Below, piece by piece: positions 53,524 through 61,679 of a stretch of 64,000 nucleotides of DNA. This DNA comes from Nocardia aurantia. Its GTDB lineage: Bacteria > Actinomycetota > Actinomycetes > Mycobacteriales > Mycobacteriaceae. The stretch covers positions 1-64,000 of the forward strand of contig NZ_WEGI01000017.1 in the NCBI RefSeq assembly GCF_009604425.1, given 5' to 3'. How positions within the stretch are numbered: the stretch's first letter is position 1; each line of letters starts with the position of its first letter. The translations under genes and the position numbers were made by a program. The notes below the pieces were generated by a model that made no database searches, was not told the DNA's origin, and saw nothing but the letters and a program-made list of their open reading frames with translations.

Positions 53524-54600
53524 TCATGATGCGTCCGCCGCCAGCAGACAGACCAGATTCTGTTGCAGCGCTTGGCCGTTGGTGGCGTGTGCGAGGGCCC
53601 GCCGGGCGCGGCGGTCGTGGATCGCGTTCGCCGCCTCGGCGATGCGCAGCAGGCCGGTCGCGGTGGCCGGTCGCCCGGCCAGCGGGCCGCCGGACGGGTT
53701 GACCGCGGTCGCCTCGGTGAGACCGAATTCGCGGACCAGCAACGGTTCCTGAGCCGAGTACTCGGTGTGCAGTTCGGCGACCTCGACCGCCGACGCGGCG
53801 AAACCGGCTGCCGCCGCGGCCTTCTCGGCGGCCAGCGCGGCCGACGGCGCGCGGGTCAGATCGCGGGACCCCGGATAGTGGGTGTCGCACCGGTGGTCGA
53901 TCCCGCGCACCCAGGCCGGTCGATCGCAGAGCTCGCGGGCGGTGTCGCCCGCCGCCAGCACGACCACCGCCGCGGCGTCGCCGATCGGTGAGATGTCCTG
54001 CGCGCGTAGCGGACTGGCGACGTAAGGGGCGGCCAGCAGGGTGTCGATGTCGACCGTGCCGGACACCTGGGCGTGCGGATTCGACCGCGCGGCGGCGAGG
54101 CTGCGGGCGACGATGCGCGCCATCTCGCGCTCGCTCGTCACCCCGGCCCGGACCAGCGCGTCGGCCTGGAGCCCGGCGATCGCGTCCCGATGCGGCCGCA
54201 GCGGCGTCAGATAGTAGGGATCCAGCTGGGCCGGGACGACCTCGTCCGGATCGTCCGGCAGTGATCCGCGGCCGACCCCGTACACCAGCGCGATATCGCC
54301 GTGGCCCAGCTGCAACCACGTCCACGCCTCGTGGAAGGCCCAGGCGGCGTCCATCTCCACGTGCGATTCGGAGATCGGCGGCCACGCGCCGACGGCGTCC
54401 AGCGATTCGATGTACGCGAAGGTGCGGCCCTCGTGGAAGTCGTGACTGCCGGAGCAGACGAAATCGACGCGGTCCCGGTCCAATTCGAGGCGCGCCAGCG
54501 CCTGCCGGATCACCGGCAACAGGATGCCCGCCATATCGTCGCGGCGGTTCGCGGCCAGGCACGCGGACTGGGCGCCGCCGACCACCGCCACCTCACGCAT
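53524..54600 (-). CDS. thiolase-fold protein without catalytic Cys (Ltp-like) B
   Basis: A 358-residue thiolase-fold protein. The site of the nucleophile reads SHVEMDAAWAFHEAW, without Cys. The ELHTEYSAQEPL region keeps a His and NPSGGPLAGRPATATG is the altered C-terminal motif. The pattern is that of Ltp3-like proteins of mycobacterial steroid clusters, as I recall them. The start overlaps the DUF35 stop by 8 bases, supporting a complex between the two. Confidence 0.85.
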   Translation of the reverse strand: MREVAVVGGAQSACLAANRRDDMAGILLPVIRQALARLELDRDRVDFVCSGSHDFHEGRTFAYIESLDAVGAWPPISESHVEMDAAWAFHEAWTWLQLGHGDIALVYGVGRGSLPDDPDEVVPAQLDPYYLTPLRPHRDAIAGLQADALVRAGVTSEREMARIVARSLAAARSNPHAQVSGTVDIDTLLAAPYVASPLRAQDISPIGDAAAVVVLAAGDTARELCDRPAWVRGIDHRCDTHYPGSRDLTRAPSAALAAEKAAAAAGFAASAVEVAELHTEYSAQEPLLVREFGLTEATAVNPSGGPLAGRPATATGLLRIAEAANAIHDRRARRALAHATNGQALQQNLVCLLAADAS

Positions 54601-55081
54601 CGACGTCTCCCGCCGAATCCTGCTGCGGCACCGGCCGATAGTGCCGGATGCTGGTCCACGAGGGCTCCAGTTCGCCGTCGGCCCAGACCGGTTCGACCTC
54701 CATGCCGATGCGCACATCCGCGATGTCGACCTCCCGGATCAGATGCATCAGCCTGGTGTCGGCGCCGTGCGGCCGGATGTGCGCGACCACGTACGGCGGC
54801 TCGATCTCCTGACCGGGAAACGGGAAGCTGACCACGCAGAAGGTGGAAACCGTTCCGCGCCCGTCGAGTTCGGTGGTGGCGCCGAGCTCGACCAGGCATC
54901 GCGCGCAGAATTCGGGCGCCGGCAGATAGACCTGGTGACACGACGGGCACGCCCGCGCGAGCAGGCGCCGATGCGCGAGCCCGCGCAGGAAGCCCGACCG
55001 GCCGGCGCCGGCGACGAACGTGTAGCGCATCCGCAGCGGGGTGGGCATCACCCGGACCGCCTCCGGCAGTGGACGATTCAC
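54593..55081 (-). CDS. DUF35 OB-fold protein with zinc ribbon
   Basis: A 162-residue protein. The N-terminal rubredoxin-like zinc ribbon has CPSCHQVYLPAPEFCARC (two CxxC pairs), followed by the OB-fold: GRGTVSTFCVVSFPFPG, PPYVVAHIRPHGADTRL and IGMEVEPVW. DUF35 proteins bind thiolase-fold partners and complete their active sites. The GTG start overlaps the upstream stop (GTGA); its own stop overlaps the thiolase-like gene. Confidence 0.88.
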   Translation of the reverse strand: MNRPLPEAVRVMPTPLRMRYTFVAGAGRSGFLRGLAHRRLLARACPSCHQVYLPAPEFCARCLVELGATTELDGRGTVSTFCVVSFPFPGQEIEPPYVVAHIRPHGADTRLMHLIREVDIADVRIGMEVEPVWADGELEPSWTSIRHYRPVPQQDSAGDVDA

Positions 55082-55536
55082 GCTTCCTCCATCGGCTCGA
55101 AGCACACCAGGTCGCGAAGTTCCCCGCGCGGCTCCTCGGCCCAGCGGGCCCGGACCCGCAGCCCGTGCCGTACCCGGTCCGGATCACCGCCGGTGTCGAG
55201 CGCGTGGAAGAAGCTGCCCTCGGCCCCGTCGACGGCGATCAGCGCCCAGGCGAAATCGTGGCCGACCGGATCGCCGTCGCGATGCGGCACCCACGTCCAC
55301 GCCTCGACCCTGCCGTGTGGCTCCAGATCCACCAGCTCGTCCAGCGATTCGCCGGTCACCGGGTCGAATTCCGCGGGCGGGCACAGCACCGTCCCGCGTC
55401 CGGTACGGATCCCGAGCAACCGGCGTTCCCGCAGTCCGCCGAGGAAGGTGCCGACCACCGTCCCCACGGTGCGCTCGAACGGGAACGCGATCTCGTAGCC
55501 CGCGCACAGGCTCTCGCCACCGTCGTCGTCGGCCAT
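55078..55536 (-). CDS. DUF35-like OB-fold protein, zinc ribbon degenerate
   Basis: A 152-residue relative of the next gene: the YEIAFPFERTVGTVVGTFLG opening, then LLGIRTGRGTVLCPPAEFDP, where only one Cys remains of the zinc ribbon, and the OB-fold strands VEAWTWVPHRDG, FAWALIAVDG and VRHGLRVRARW. It is the first gene of the operon. The ATG at 55536 has GGAGGAAGGAG upstream. The two DUF35 genes may form a heterodimeric platform for the two thiolase-like proteins. Confidence 0.82.
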   Translation of the reverse strand: MADDDGGESLCAGYEIAFPFERTVGTVVGTFLGGLRERRLLGIRTGRGTVLCPPAEFDPVTGESLDELVDLEPHGRVEAWTWVPHRDGDPVGHDFAWALIAVDGAEGSFFHALDTGGDPDRVRHGLRVRARWAEEPRGELRDLVCFEPMEEA

Positions 55537-55570
55537 CGCGCTCCTTCCTCCGAGCCCGGAGTCTGCCTCA

Positions 55571-55593
55571 ATCAAGTGATTAAATCAAGTGCT
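55571..55593. promoter_or_regulatory. double-palindrome operator, copy 2 (operon promoter)
   Basis: ATCAAGTGAT (55571-55580) and ATCAAGTGCT (55584-55593), again separated by three bases, 35 bases before the first operon gene. It matches the site at 47926-47948 in spacing and in the ATCAnnTG core of both halves, linking the distant TetR gene to this operon. Confidence 0.75.
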
Positions 55594-55775
55594 TGAACGA
55601 GGCGGCGGCGTCGAGGCGCACGGCCGGTTGCGGGTATTCGACACCGATATCACGATCCGCTCGGAATCGGATGTGAGTTCGCTGGGGATCTGCGGAATGC
55701 ATTGCGATACCCGCGGGAATGGCGTGCACTGTCAGCGGTTCCCATGACCGGCAGCAACCGGAAGAGGTACAAGTT

Positions 55776-56072
55776 GTGAGATCGAAATTAGTTGCCACCC
55801 TGTTCATCGGCGCGGCCGCGAGCATGATGATGGTGCCCGCGATCGGCGCGGCGTCGGCGAGCCCGATCGATGCGCCGGGAATCGCGCATCAGCAGCCGCC
55901 GTGGGACCACGATCGCGATCACGACCGCTGGGGCGGATTCGAACGGCCGGGCTGGTTCGACCCGTGGGATCCGTTCCACAACGACTGGCACTGCGACCGG
56001 CACGGCCGCTGGCACGACAACGAGCACGACCGCTGGGGTCACGACGATTTCGGGCGTTGCCACGCCTGGTGA
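55776..56072 (+). CDS. small secreted His/Trp/Asp-rich protein, copy 1
   Basis: A 98-residue exported protein. The GTG start (55776) follows GAAGAGG. A signal peptide (VRSKLVATLFIGAAA, cleavage after ASA) precedes a ~70-residue acidic domain dense in His, Trp and Asp: ERPGWFDPWDPFHNDWHCDR, then HGRWHDNEHDRWGHDD and a final CHAW. Two Cys could form a disulfide. Metal binding is suggested by composition only. The next gene is a clear paralogue. Confidence 0.75.
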   Translation: MRSKLVATLFIGAAASMMMVPAIGAASASPIDAPGIAHQQPPWDHDRDHDRWGGFERPGWFDPWDPFHNDWHCDRHGRWHDNEHDRWGHDDFGRCHAW

Positions 56073-56258
56073 CCCGACCCCGCCATGATCGCGGCGCTGC
56101 CTCCGGGCGGCGCCGCACTCGTATCCGGAGTATGCGGCCGGTTGTGCGCGCGGGCAGAGAATGCTTACGGTCAGCTGTTTTTCCTGGAGGTTTCACCGGC
56201 CCCGCACTGTACTGATTCCGGTCCCCGCGATTCCCGGGAGAAGGAAAGGGATTTCGAC

Positions 56259-56543
56259 GTGAAACGAAAATTGATCGGTACATTGTTCGTGGCCGCCGCG
56301 TCGGGTGCGCTCGTTGCCGGACCGATGGTCGGCTCCGCGCTGGCGGACGTGCCCGGATGGGCGCACCGGCAACCGCCGGGCCCCGGTGGTCCAGGTCCGG
56401 ACTGGGGTGGATTCGACCGGCCCGGCTGGGCCGATCCGGCGGATCCGTTCCGCAACGACTGGCATTGCGACCGGCACGGGCGCTGGCACGACGACGAGCA
56501 CGACGGCTGGGGGCACGACGACGGCCGCTGCCGTGCGTGGTGA
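56259..56543 (+). CDS. small secreted His/Trp/Asp-rich protein, copy 2
   Basis: A 94-residue paralogue of the preceding gene: signal peptide VKRKLIGTLFVAAAS, cleavage near ALA, then PGWAHRQPPGPGGPGPDW and the shared block RPGWADPADPFRNDWHCDR, HGRWHDDEHDGWGHDD, ending RAW. The GTG at 56259 lies downstream of GGAGAAGGAAAGGG. Both copies keep the two Cys and the block NDWHCDRHGRWHD, so this is the functional core. The role is unknown. Confidence 0.75.
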   Translation: MKRKLIGTLFVAAASGALVAGPMVGSALADVPGWAHRQPPGPGGPGPDWGGFDRPGWADPADPFRNDWHCDRHGRWHDDEHDGWGHDDGRCRAW

Positions 56544-56647
56544 CCTTTCCCGCTGAGTAGCGGGCCCGGAGCCCGGCGCGGCGATCCGATGCGGATCGCC
56601 GCGCGTACCGTATTCGGGGCCGGTCAACCCGAACCCGAGGAGCGCGC

Positions 56648-58456
56648 ATGGCCGTGGAAGCCGTCCGGATCGAGTCCGTCGAACCGTACGCCGACCCGCG
56701 TTACGAAACGGTGAGGGGGACGGCGGCATTCGCGGTCGATCCCGCGCATCCGGCGAACGCGCGCATCACCGATCTCGCTCTCGCGCCGCGCGGCGACGAC
56801 GGACTGGTGCGATTCGACGCCGACCTGCGAATCGTCCGCCCGGCCGGCGCGCCCAGCCGGAATCTGTTGTTCCTGGTGCCCAATCGCGGCATGCTCGGCG
56901 GGCTGCCGTTGAGCACGGGCGCCACCCCCGACTACGCGAACCTCGAAAAGGTCCCGCCCGGTGACGGTTTCCTGCTGGACCGCGGCTGGACGGTGGCGTG
57001 GTGCGGCTGGCAGTGGGATGTGCGCCGCGGGCCGGGGCAACTGGGCCTGACCGCGCCGGAGGCGGCCGTCGAACCCGGCTGGATGCGGGTGGAATGGCGC
57101 GCCGACATCGCCGAGAAGGAGCATCCGCTCGCCGACGCCATGCCCGGCATCGGTGCGCTCTTCTCGTTCACCGAATATCCGACCGCGGACCTCGCCGACC
57201 CGGCGGCGGTACTCACCGTGCGCACCGCGCCGGACGCCGAACCGGTCGAGATCCCGCGCGGCGACTGGCATTTCACCGACCCCACGCACATCGCGCTCAC
57301 CGGGGGCTTCCGGCCCTTCCACTGGTACCGGCTGGTGTTCCGGACCACCAAGGCCCCGATCGCCGGCTGCGGGCTGCTGGCGGTCCGGGATCTGGTGTCC
57401 CACTTGCGGGCCGGCGGTTTCGAGCACACGTTCGCCTACGGCATCTCGCAATCCGGCCGGTTTCTGCGGCAATTCCTCTGGGACGCACTGAATCTCGACG
57501 AGTCCGGCCGCCGGGTCTTCGACGGTGTCCACATCGATCGGGCGGGCGCGCATCGTGGCGAGTTCGATCACCGGTACGCCCAGCCGTCGGTGACCGGTGT
57601 CGAGGGTTTCGGCACGCTGGCACCGTTCGACAGCGCGAGCCTGCTGGCGCGGCAGCGGTCCCTCGGCGGGGTGCCGAAGGTGATGCAGATCAACACCGCC
57701 GCCGAATATTGGCGCGGTGACTCGGCTCTGGCGCACATCGACGCCGGGACCGGCACCGATCTGCCCGACGATCCGGACGTGCGGGACTACCTGGTCGCCG
57801 GTACCGATCACTTTCCGCCGATGGGCGGGATGAAGAGTTTCTTCCCCGCCGCGAACCCCGCGCACGATCTGGACATGACACCGGTGCTGCGCGCCCTGCT
57901 GGTGGCGCTGGAGCAATGGGTACGCGGCGAGGCCGATCCGCCGGACAGCCGGGTGCCGCGCGTCGCCGACGGCACGGCGGTGCCGCGCGCGGAGGTGCTG
58001 GACCGCTTCGCCCACGCGCACCGGCCCGACCCCACCGCACTCGCCGTGACACACCGGCTAGACCTCGGACCCGACGCCGACCACGGCGTCGGCCGCTGGC
58101 CCGCCCGGCTCGGCGACCCGTATCCCGCGCTGGTGTCCGCGGTCGACGACGACGGCAACGAGATCGCCGGTGTCCGGCTGCCCGCCGTCGAGGTCCCGGT
58201 GGCCGCTTACACCGGCTGGAATCCGCGCCGCGCGGTGCCGGGACTGCCCGATGTGCTGTACGAAAGGCTCGGCAGCAAACTCGATTTCCCGCCCGGCCGG
58301 CCCTCGGTCACCCAGCGCTACCCGACCGTGGCCGCCTACCGCACCGCCGCCGCGGCCGCGGCCGACCGGCTGGTGGCGGCGCGACTGCTGCTGCCCGCGG
58401 ACCGCGCCGCGGTCGTCACCGCCGCCGTCGCCGAATACCGTTCCGCCGCAGGCTGA
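56648..58456 (+). CDS. large alpha/beta-hydrolase domain protein
   Basis: A 602-residue protein of the alpha/beta-hydrolase group found next to many degradation genes. The likely nucleophile elbow is YGISQSGRFLRQFLWDALN (Ser near residue 280). Other conserved points are WCGWQWDVRRGPG, AGAHRGEFDHRYAQPS and GTDHFPPMGGM, which may hold the catalytic His. No signal peptide is seen. It is a single gene with GAGGAGCGC before the ATG. Ester or lactone hydrolysis is likely; the substrate is unknown. Confidence 0.8.
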   Translation: MAVEAVRIESVEPYADPRYETVRGTAAFAVDPAHPANARITDLALAPRGDDGLVRFDADLRIVRPAGAPSRNLLFLVPNRGMLGGLPLSTGATPDYANLEKVPPGDGFLLDRGWTVAWCGWQWDVRRGPGQLGLTAPEAAVEPGWMRVEWRADIAEKEHPLADAMPGIGALFSFTEYPTADLADPAAVLTVRTAPDAEPVEIPRGDWHFTDPTHIALTGGFRPFHWYRLVFRTTKAPIAGCGLLAVRDLVSHLRAGGFEHTFAYGISQSGRFLRQFLWDALNLDESGRRVFDGVHIDRAGAHRGEFDHRYAQPSVTGVEGFGTLAPFDSASLLARQRSLGGVPKVMQINTAAEYWRGDSALAHIDAGTGTDLPDDPDVRDYLVAGTDHFPPMGGMKSFFPAANPAHDLDMTPVLRALLVALEQWVRGEADPPDSRVPRVADGTAVPRAEVLDRFAHAHRPDPTALAVTHRLDLGPDADHGVGRWPARLGDPYPALVSAVDDDGNEIAGVRLPAVEVPVAAYTGWNPRRAVPGLPDVLYERLGSKLDFPPGRPSVTQRYPTVAAYRTAAAAAADRLVAARLLLPADRAAVVTAAVAEYRSAAG

Positions 58457-58490
58457 TCGAGTGCCGGTAGCCGCGCCGGCTCCGGCCTGC

Positions 58491-58660
58491 CCGGTGGTAT
58501 GGCTGCCGCCCGTCCGGTGTGGCGGGCGTGTCGATCAGCGCTCTGGGTTGCCCGGTGGTGTGGCTGCCGTCTGCCCGGTGTGGCGGGCGTGTCGATCAGC
58601 GCTCTGGGTTGCCCGGTGGTGTGGCTGCCGTCTGCCCGGTGTCGTGGACATGTCGATCAG
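58491..58660. repeat. 61-bp tandem repeat, 2.8 copies
   Basis: Units at 58491-58551, 58552-58612 and 58613-about 58660 (partial). Copies 2 and 3 are nearly identical over the shared part; copy 1 has a few changes. The period is not a multiple of three and no gene covers it. It fills most of the 349-base gap (58457-58805) between convergent genes. It is not a CRISPR: there are no spacers. Confidence 0.9.
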
Positions 58661-58805
58661 CCGGGGATTGCGCGCGGGCCCGGAATTCCGGCGGTCACCG
58701 CGCCCGTCGTGCTGTTCGTGGTGCCGTGTGCCGGTGCCCCCGGGCGGCCGAGGCGAGCCGCTGACCCCGCAGGCCTGCGCCGACTCCAGCGCGGGTTACC
58801 CGGCC

Positions 58806-59423
58806 TCAGCCGTTCTCGCCGCCGCGCAGGGCGTGCTCCGTGAGCGCGGTCCAGTCGGCGAGGACCTGTTTGCGGCGGGCGCGGTCGCGGCCGACCATGT
58901 CGTCGAGGGTGGCGCCGCGGACCACGTTGATGGTGATCCAGAACGCGGACTCCAGGCGCTCGCGGGGGAGGGCCGGCTCCAGCCGGGCGGCGCAGATGTC
59001 GAGCAGTTCGACGGTGAGATCGTGTTGCACGCGCAGCATTTCGCGGCGCAGGTCGCGCTCGTAGGCGATGCCGACGTAGAGCTCCACGGCCGCGCGGCCC
59101 AGTTTGCCGGCGAACGTCGCGGTCACCAGTTCCACGAGAACGCTTCCGGCGGTGGCGGTTTCGCCAAGAGCGCGGGCACGCCGCAGCATGGCCTCGCGCT
59201 GACGCTGGGTCAGGTGGCCGATGGTATGGGCGAACAGTTCGGCGCGGGTGTGGAAGTGGTGCAACTGCGCGCCGCGGGTGACCCCCGCACGGGCGGTGAT
59301 GTCGGCGATGGACGCGCTGCCGTACCCGACCTCCGCCAGCGAGTCGATCGCCGCGTCCAGCAGCAGCGCGCGGGTCCGCAGACTCTTCTCCTGATGTTTG
59401 TTCGGCGGCAGGGGCGAGGGCAT
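58806..59423 (-). CDS. TetR-family regulator
   Basis: A 205-residue TetR protein: LLDAAIDSLAEVGYGSASIA, DITARAGVTRGAQLHHFHTR, then a C-terminal ligand domain. It is divergent from an acyl-CoA dehydrogenase across a 104-base promoter, so control of that gene is likely. No clear palindrome was found in the gap. Confidence 0.88.
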   Translation of the reverse strand: MPSPLPPNKHQEKSLRTRALLLDAAIDSLAEVGYGSASIADITARAGVTRGAQLHHFHTRAELFAHTIGHLTQRQREAMLRRARALGETATAGSVLVELVTATFAGKLGRAAVELYVGIAYERDLRREMLRVQHDLTVELLDICAARLEPALPRERLESAFWITINVVRGATLDDMVGRDRARRKQVLADWTALTEHALRGGENG

Positions 59424-59527
59424 CGGCCCAGTGTAGCCGGAACAAATTGCGTGCTGCCTTGCATGTAATCGAGTGCTGTGCGTACTGTGATGGCGTCGAC
59501 GTCGAATGCGGTGAGGAGAGGGACGAC

Positions 59528-60670
59528 ATGCCGGTGGACCGCCTGCTGCCCACCCCGGAGGCCCGGGATCTGCTGGAGCTGACCCGCGAGATCGCCGAGA
59601 AGGTGCTCGAACCCCAGGTCGTCGCGGCCGAGAAGGATGAGACCTACCCGGCCGAGGGATTCCGGGCGCTGGGAGCGGCCGGGTTGCTGAGCCTGCCGTA
59701 TCCGGAGGAGTTCGGCGGCGGCGGGCAGCCGTACGAGGTGTACCTGCAGGTGCTGGAGGAGATCGGCTACCGGTGGGCGGCGGTCGCGGTCGCGGTGAGC
59801 GTGCACAGCCTGTCGTGCCATCCGCTGTTCGCCTACGGCACCGACGAGCAGAAGCAGCGGTGGCTGCCGGAGATGTTGTCGGGCAACCTGATCGGGGCCT
59901 ACAGCCTGTCCGAGCCGCAGGCGGGATCCGACGCGGCCGCGCTGCGGTGCCGGGCCACCGAGGTCGCCGGCGGCTATCGGATCACCGGGTCGAAGGCGTG
60001 GATCACCAACGGCGGCAAGGCCGATTACTACACCCTGTTCGCGCGGACCGGGGAGGGCTCGCGCGGCATCTCCTGCTTCCTGGTGCCGGCCGGCACCGAG
60101 GGCCTCACCTTCGGTAAACCGGAGGAGAAGATGGGCCTGCGCGCGGTGCCCACCACCTCCGCGTCCTACGACGAGGCGTTCCTGCCCGCCGAGCGCCGCC
60201 TCGGTGAACCGGGACAGGGCCTTTCGATCGCGTTCAGCGCGCTGGATTCCGGGCGGCTGGGTATCGCGGCCGTCGCCACCGGTCTCGCGCAGCGGGCTCT
60301 CGACGACGCGGTCGCCTACGCGAAGGAGCGAGAGGCGTTCGGCCGCAGGATCATCGATCATCAGGGCCTGGGGTTCGTGCTGGCCGATATGGCCGCCGCC
60401 GTCGACACCGCGCGCGCGACCTACCTCGATGCCGCCCGCCGCCGGGATGCCGGGTTGTCGTACTCGCGGCAGGCCAGCGTGGCGAAACTGGCCGCCACCG
60501 ACGCCGCCATGAGGGTCACCACCGACGCGGTCCAGGTGTTCGGTGGATACGGGTACACCCAGGACTTCCCGGTCGAGCGCTATATGCGCGAGGCGAAGGT
60601 GATGCAGATCTTCGAGGGCACCAACCAGATTCAGCGCCTGGTCATCGCGCGGCACCTGGCCGGCGCGTAG
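59528..60670 (+). CDS. acyl-CoA dehydrogenase (short/branched-chain type)
   Basis: A 380-residue homotetramer-type acyl-CoA dehydrogenase with all landmarks: YSLSEPQAGSDAAALR, ITGSKAWITNGGKADYY, AYAKEREAFGRRIIDHQGLG, VFGGYGYTQDFPVERYMREA and QIFEGTNQIQRLVIAR, the last with the catalytic Glu position of short-chain enzymes. It is unlike the paired dehydrogenases at 25-31 kb and should work alone. The start has GAGGAGAGGG upstream. Confidence 0.93.
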   Translation: MPVDRLLPTPEARDLLELTREIAEKVLEPQVVAAEKDETYPAEGFRALGAAGLLSLPYPEEFGGGGQPYEVYLQVLEEIGYRWAAVAVAVSVHSLSCHPLFAYGTDEQKQRWLPEMLSGNLIGAYSLSEPQAGSDAAALRCRATEVAGGYRITGSKAWITNGGKADYYTLFARTGEGSRGISCFLVPAGTEGLTFGKPEEKMGLRAVPTTSASYDEAFLPAERRLGEPGQGLSIAFSALDSGRLGIAAVATGLAQRALDDAVAYAKEREAFGRRIIDHQGLGFVLADMAAAVDTARATYLDAARRRDAGLSYSRQASVAKLAATDAAMRVTTDAVQVFGGYGYTQDFPVERYMREAKVMQIFEGTNQIQRLVIARHLAGA

Positions 60671-60764
60671 TCCGCGCCCCGCCCCCTGCTGGTGCGCAAC
60701 TGAGCCGGAGCGAGAGCCTGCGGCCCGGAGCGGCGGTGTCTGCGGGCGGGTCGGCGGTGTCTCC

Positions 60765-60945
60765 GGCCGGACTGGCGGAGCCCGCGGCCCGGCCAGCGGA
60801 GCCTGCGGCCGGACTGGCCGAGCCTGTGGCCGGACCGGCGGAGCCTGCGTTTGGACTCGCGGAGCCTGTGGCGGGGCGGGCGGAGCCTGTGGCCGGACCG
60901 GCGGAGCCTGCGGCCGACCAGCGGAGCCTGCGGCCGGAGCGGTAG
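60765..60945. repeat. 21-bp minisatellite, about eight degenerate units
   Basis: Units of the form GCGGAGCCTGTGGCCGGACCG repeat with substitutions through most of the 305-base gap between convergent genes (60671-60975). The 21-base period leaves both strands open; one plus-strand frame reads AEPxAGx repeats. It has no start signal or family, so it is treated as non-coding. Confidence 0.8.
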
Positions 60946-60975
60946 TGCCCGCGCGCTTCCGCCTCCGCCTCCGCC

Positions 60976-61581
60976 TCAGCCGCGGCCGCGGACCAGCGGT
61001 AAGTAGACCTCGTCGACGATGTCGACGAGTACGTCGTCCGGCGCGGTGGGGATACCCCGCACCACGAACTCGTTGCGCAGCAACACCATTGCCACGGTTG
61101 CGACGCGTGGGTGCAGTGCCTCCGGGGCCGCATCGCCGCGTGCGACGGCTCGGCCCAGGATGGTGAGGCAGTCGGCGGTCATGCTGTCCGTGGACTGCTC
61201 GGGTAGCCGGCCCATCAATTCGGTGGCGCCCCCGGCGGCCGCCAGCAGTTCGCGCAGGATCGTGCCGAGCGGTGAACTCCAGTGCCGATTCGCGCGCCGG
61301 AGCAGTTCCAGCATGTCGCCGCGCAGGTCGCCGGTGTCCGGCGGCCGGACCTCGGTGGTCAGCTGCCGGTAAGCGGCGATGCCGAGCGCCAAGCGGTTCG
61401 GCCAGCGCCGGTACAGGGCGTTCTTGTTGGTGCCGGCCCGTTGCGCGACCTTGTCCATGGTGAACGCGGCGAAGCCGGATTCGGTGAGTTCGTCGGCGGC
61501 GGCCCGCAGGATCGCCTGTTCCAGGGCGGCTCCCCGTCGCCGGATGGCCGCGCCGCCCGCTGGTTCCGCTGGTTCCGACAC
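60976..61581 (-). CDS. TetR-family regulator
   Basis: A 201-residue TetR protein: AILRAAADELTESGFAAFTM, DKVAQRAGTNKNALYRRWPN, then a TetR_C-type domain with RELLAAAGGATELMGRLPEQ. It is divergent from the gene at 61680; GGTACTTAAAGTACC in the gap is its likely operator. Confidence 0.88.
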   Translation of the reverse strand: MSEPAEPAGGAAIRRRGAALEQAILRAAADELTESGFAAFTMDKVAQRAGTNKNALYRRWPNRLALGIAAYRQLTTEVRPPDTGDLRGDMLELLRRANRHWSSPLGTILRELLAAAGGATELMGRLPEQSTDSMTADCLTILGRAVARGDAAPEALHPRVATVAMVLLRNEFVVRGIPTAPDDVLVDIVDEVYLPLVRGRG

Positions 61582-61638
61582 GGTTGTCCACCGTACCGTG
61601 CGGGGCCGCGCTTGCGCACTCGCATCCGACAGTTTTAG

Positions 61639-61653
61639 GGTACTTAAAGTACC
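61639..61653. promoter_or_regulatory. operator candidate GGTACTTAAAGTACC
   Basis: A perfect palindrome (6-base arms around TAA) in the 98-base divergent promoter, 58 bases from the TetR start and 27 bases from the plus-strand GTG. It fits binding by the adjacent TetR. Confidence 0.65.
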
Positions 61654-61679
61654 GTATTGCTTCGACGAAGGGCTCGACC

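Noticed and set aside
58491..58660. CRISPR array
   Set aside because: Units are directly adjacent with no unique spacers, only 2.8 copies, and no cas genes are present.
60736..60945. Small repeat protein with AEPxAGx units
   Set aside because: No ribosome site, no family, and the repeats leave several frames open on both strands, as GC-rich minisatellites do.
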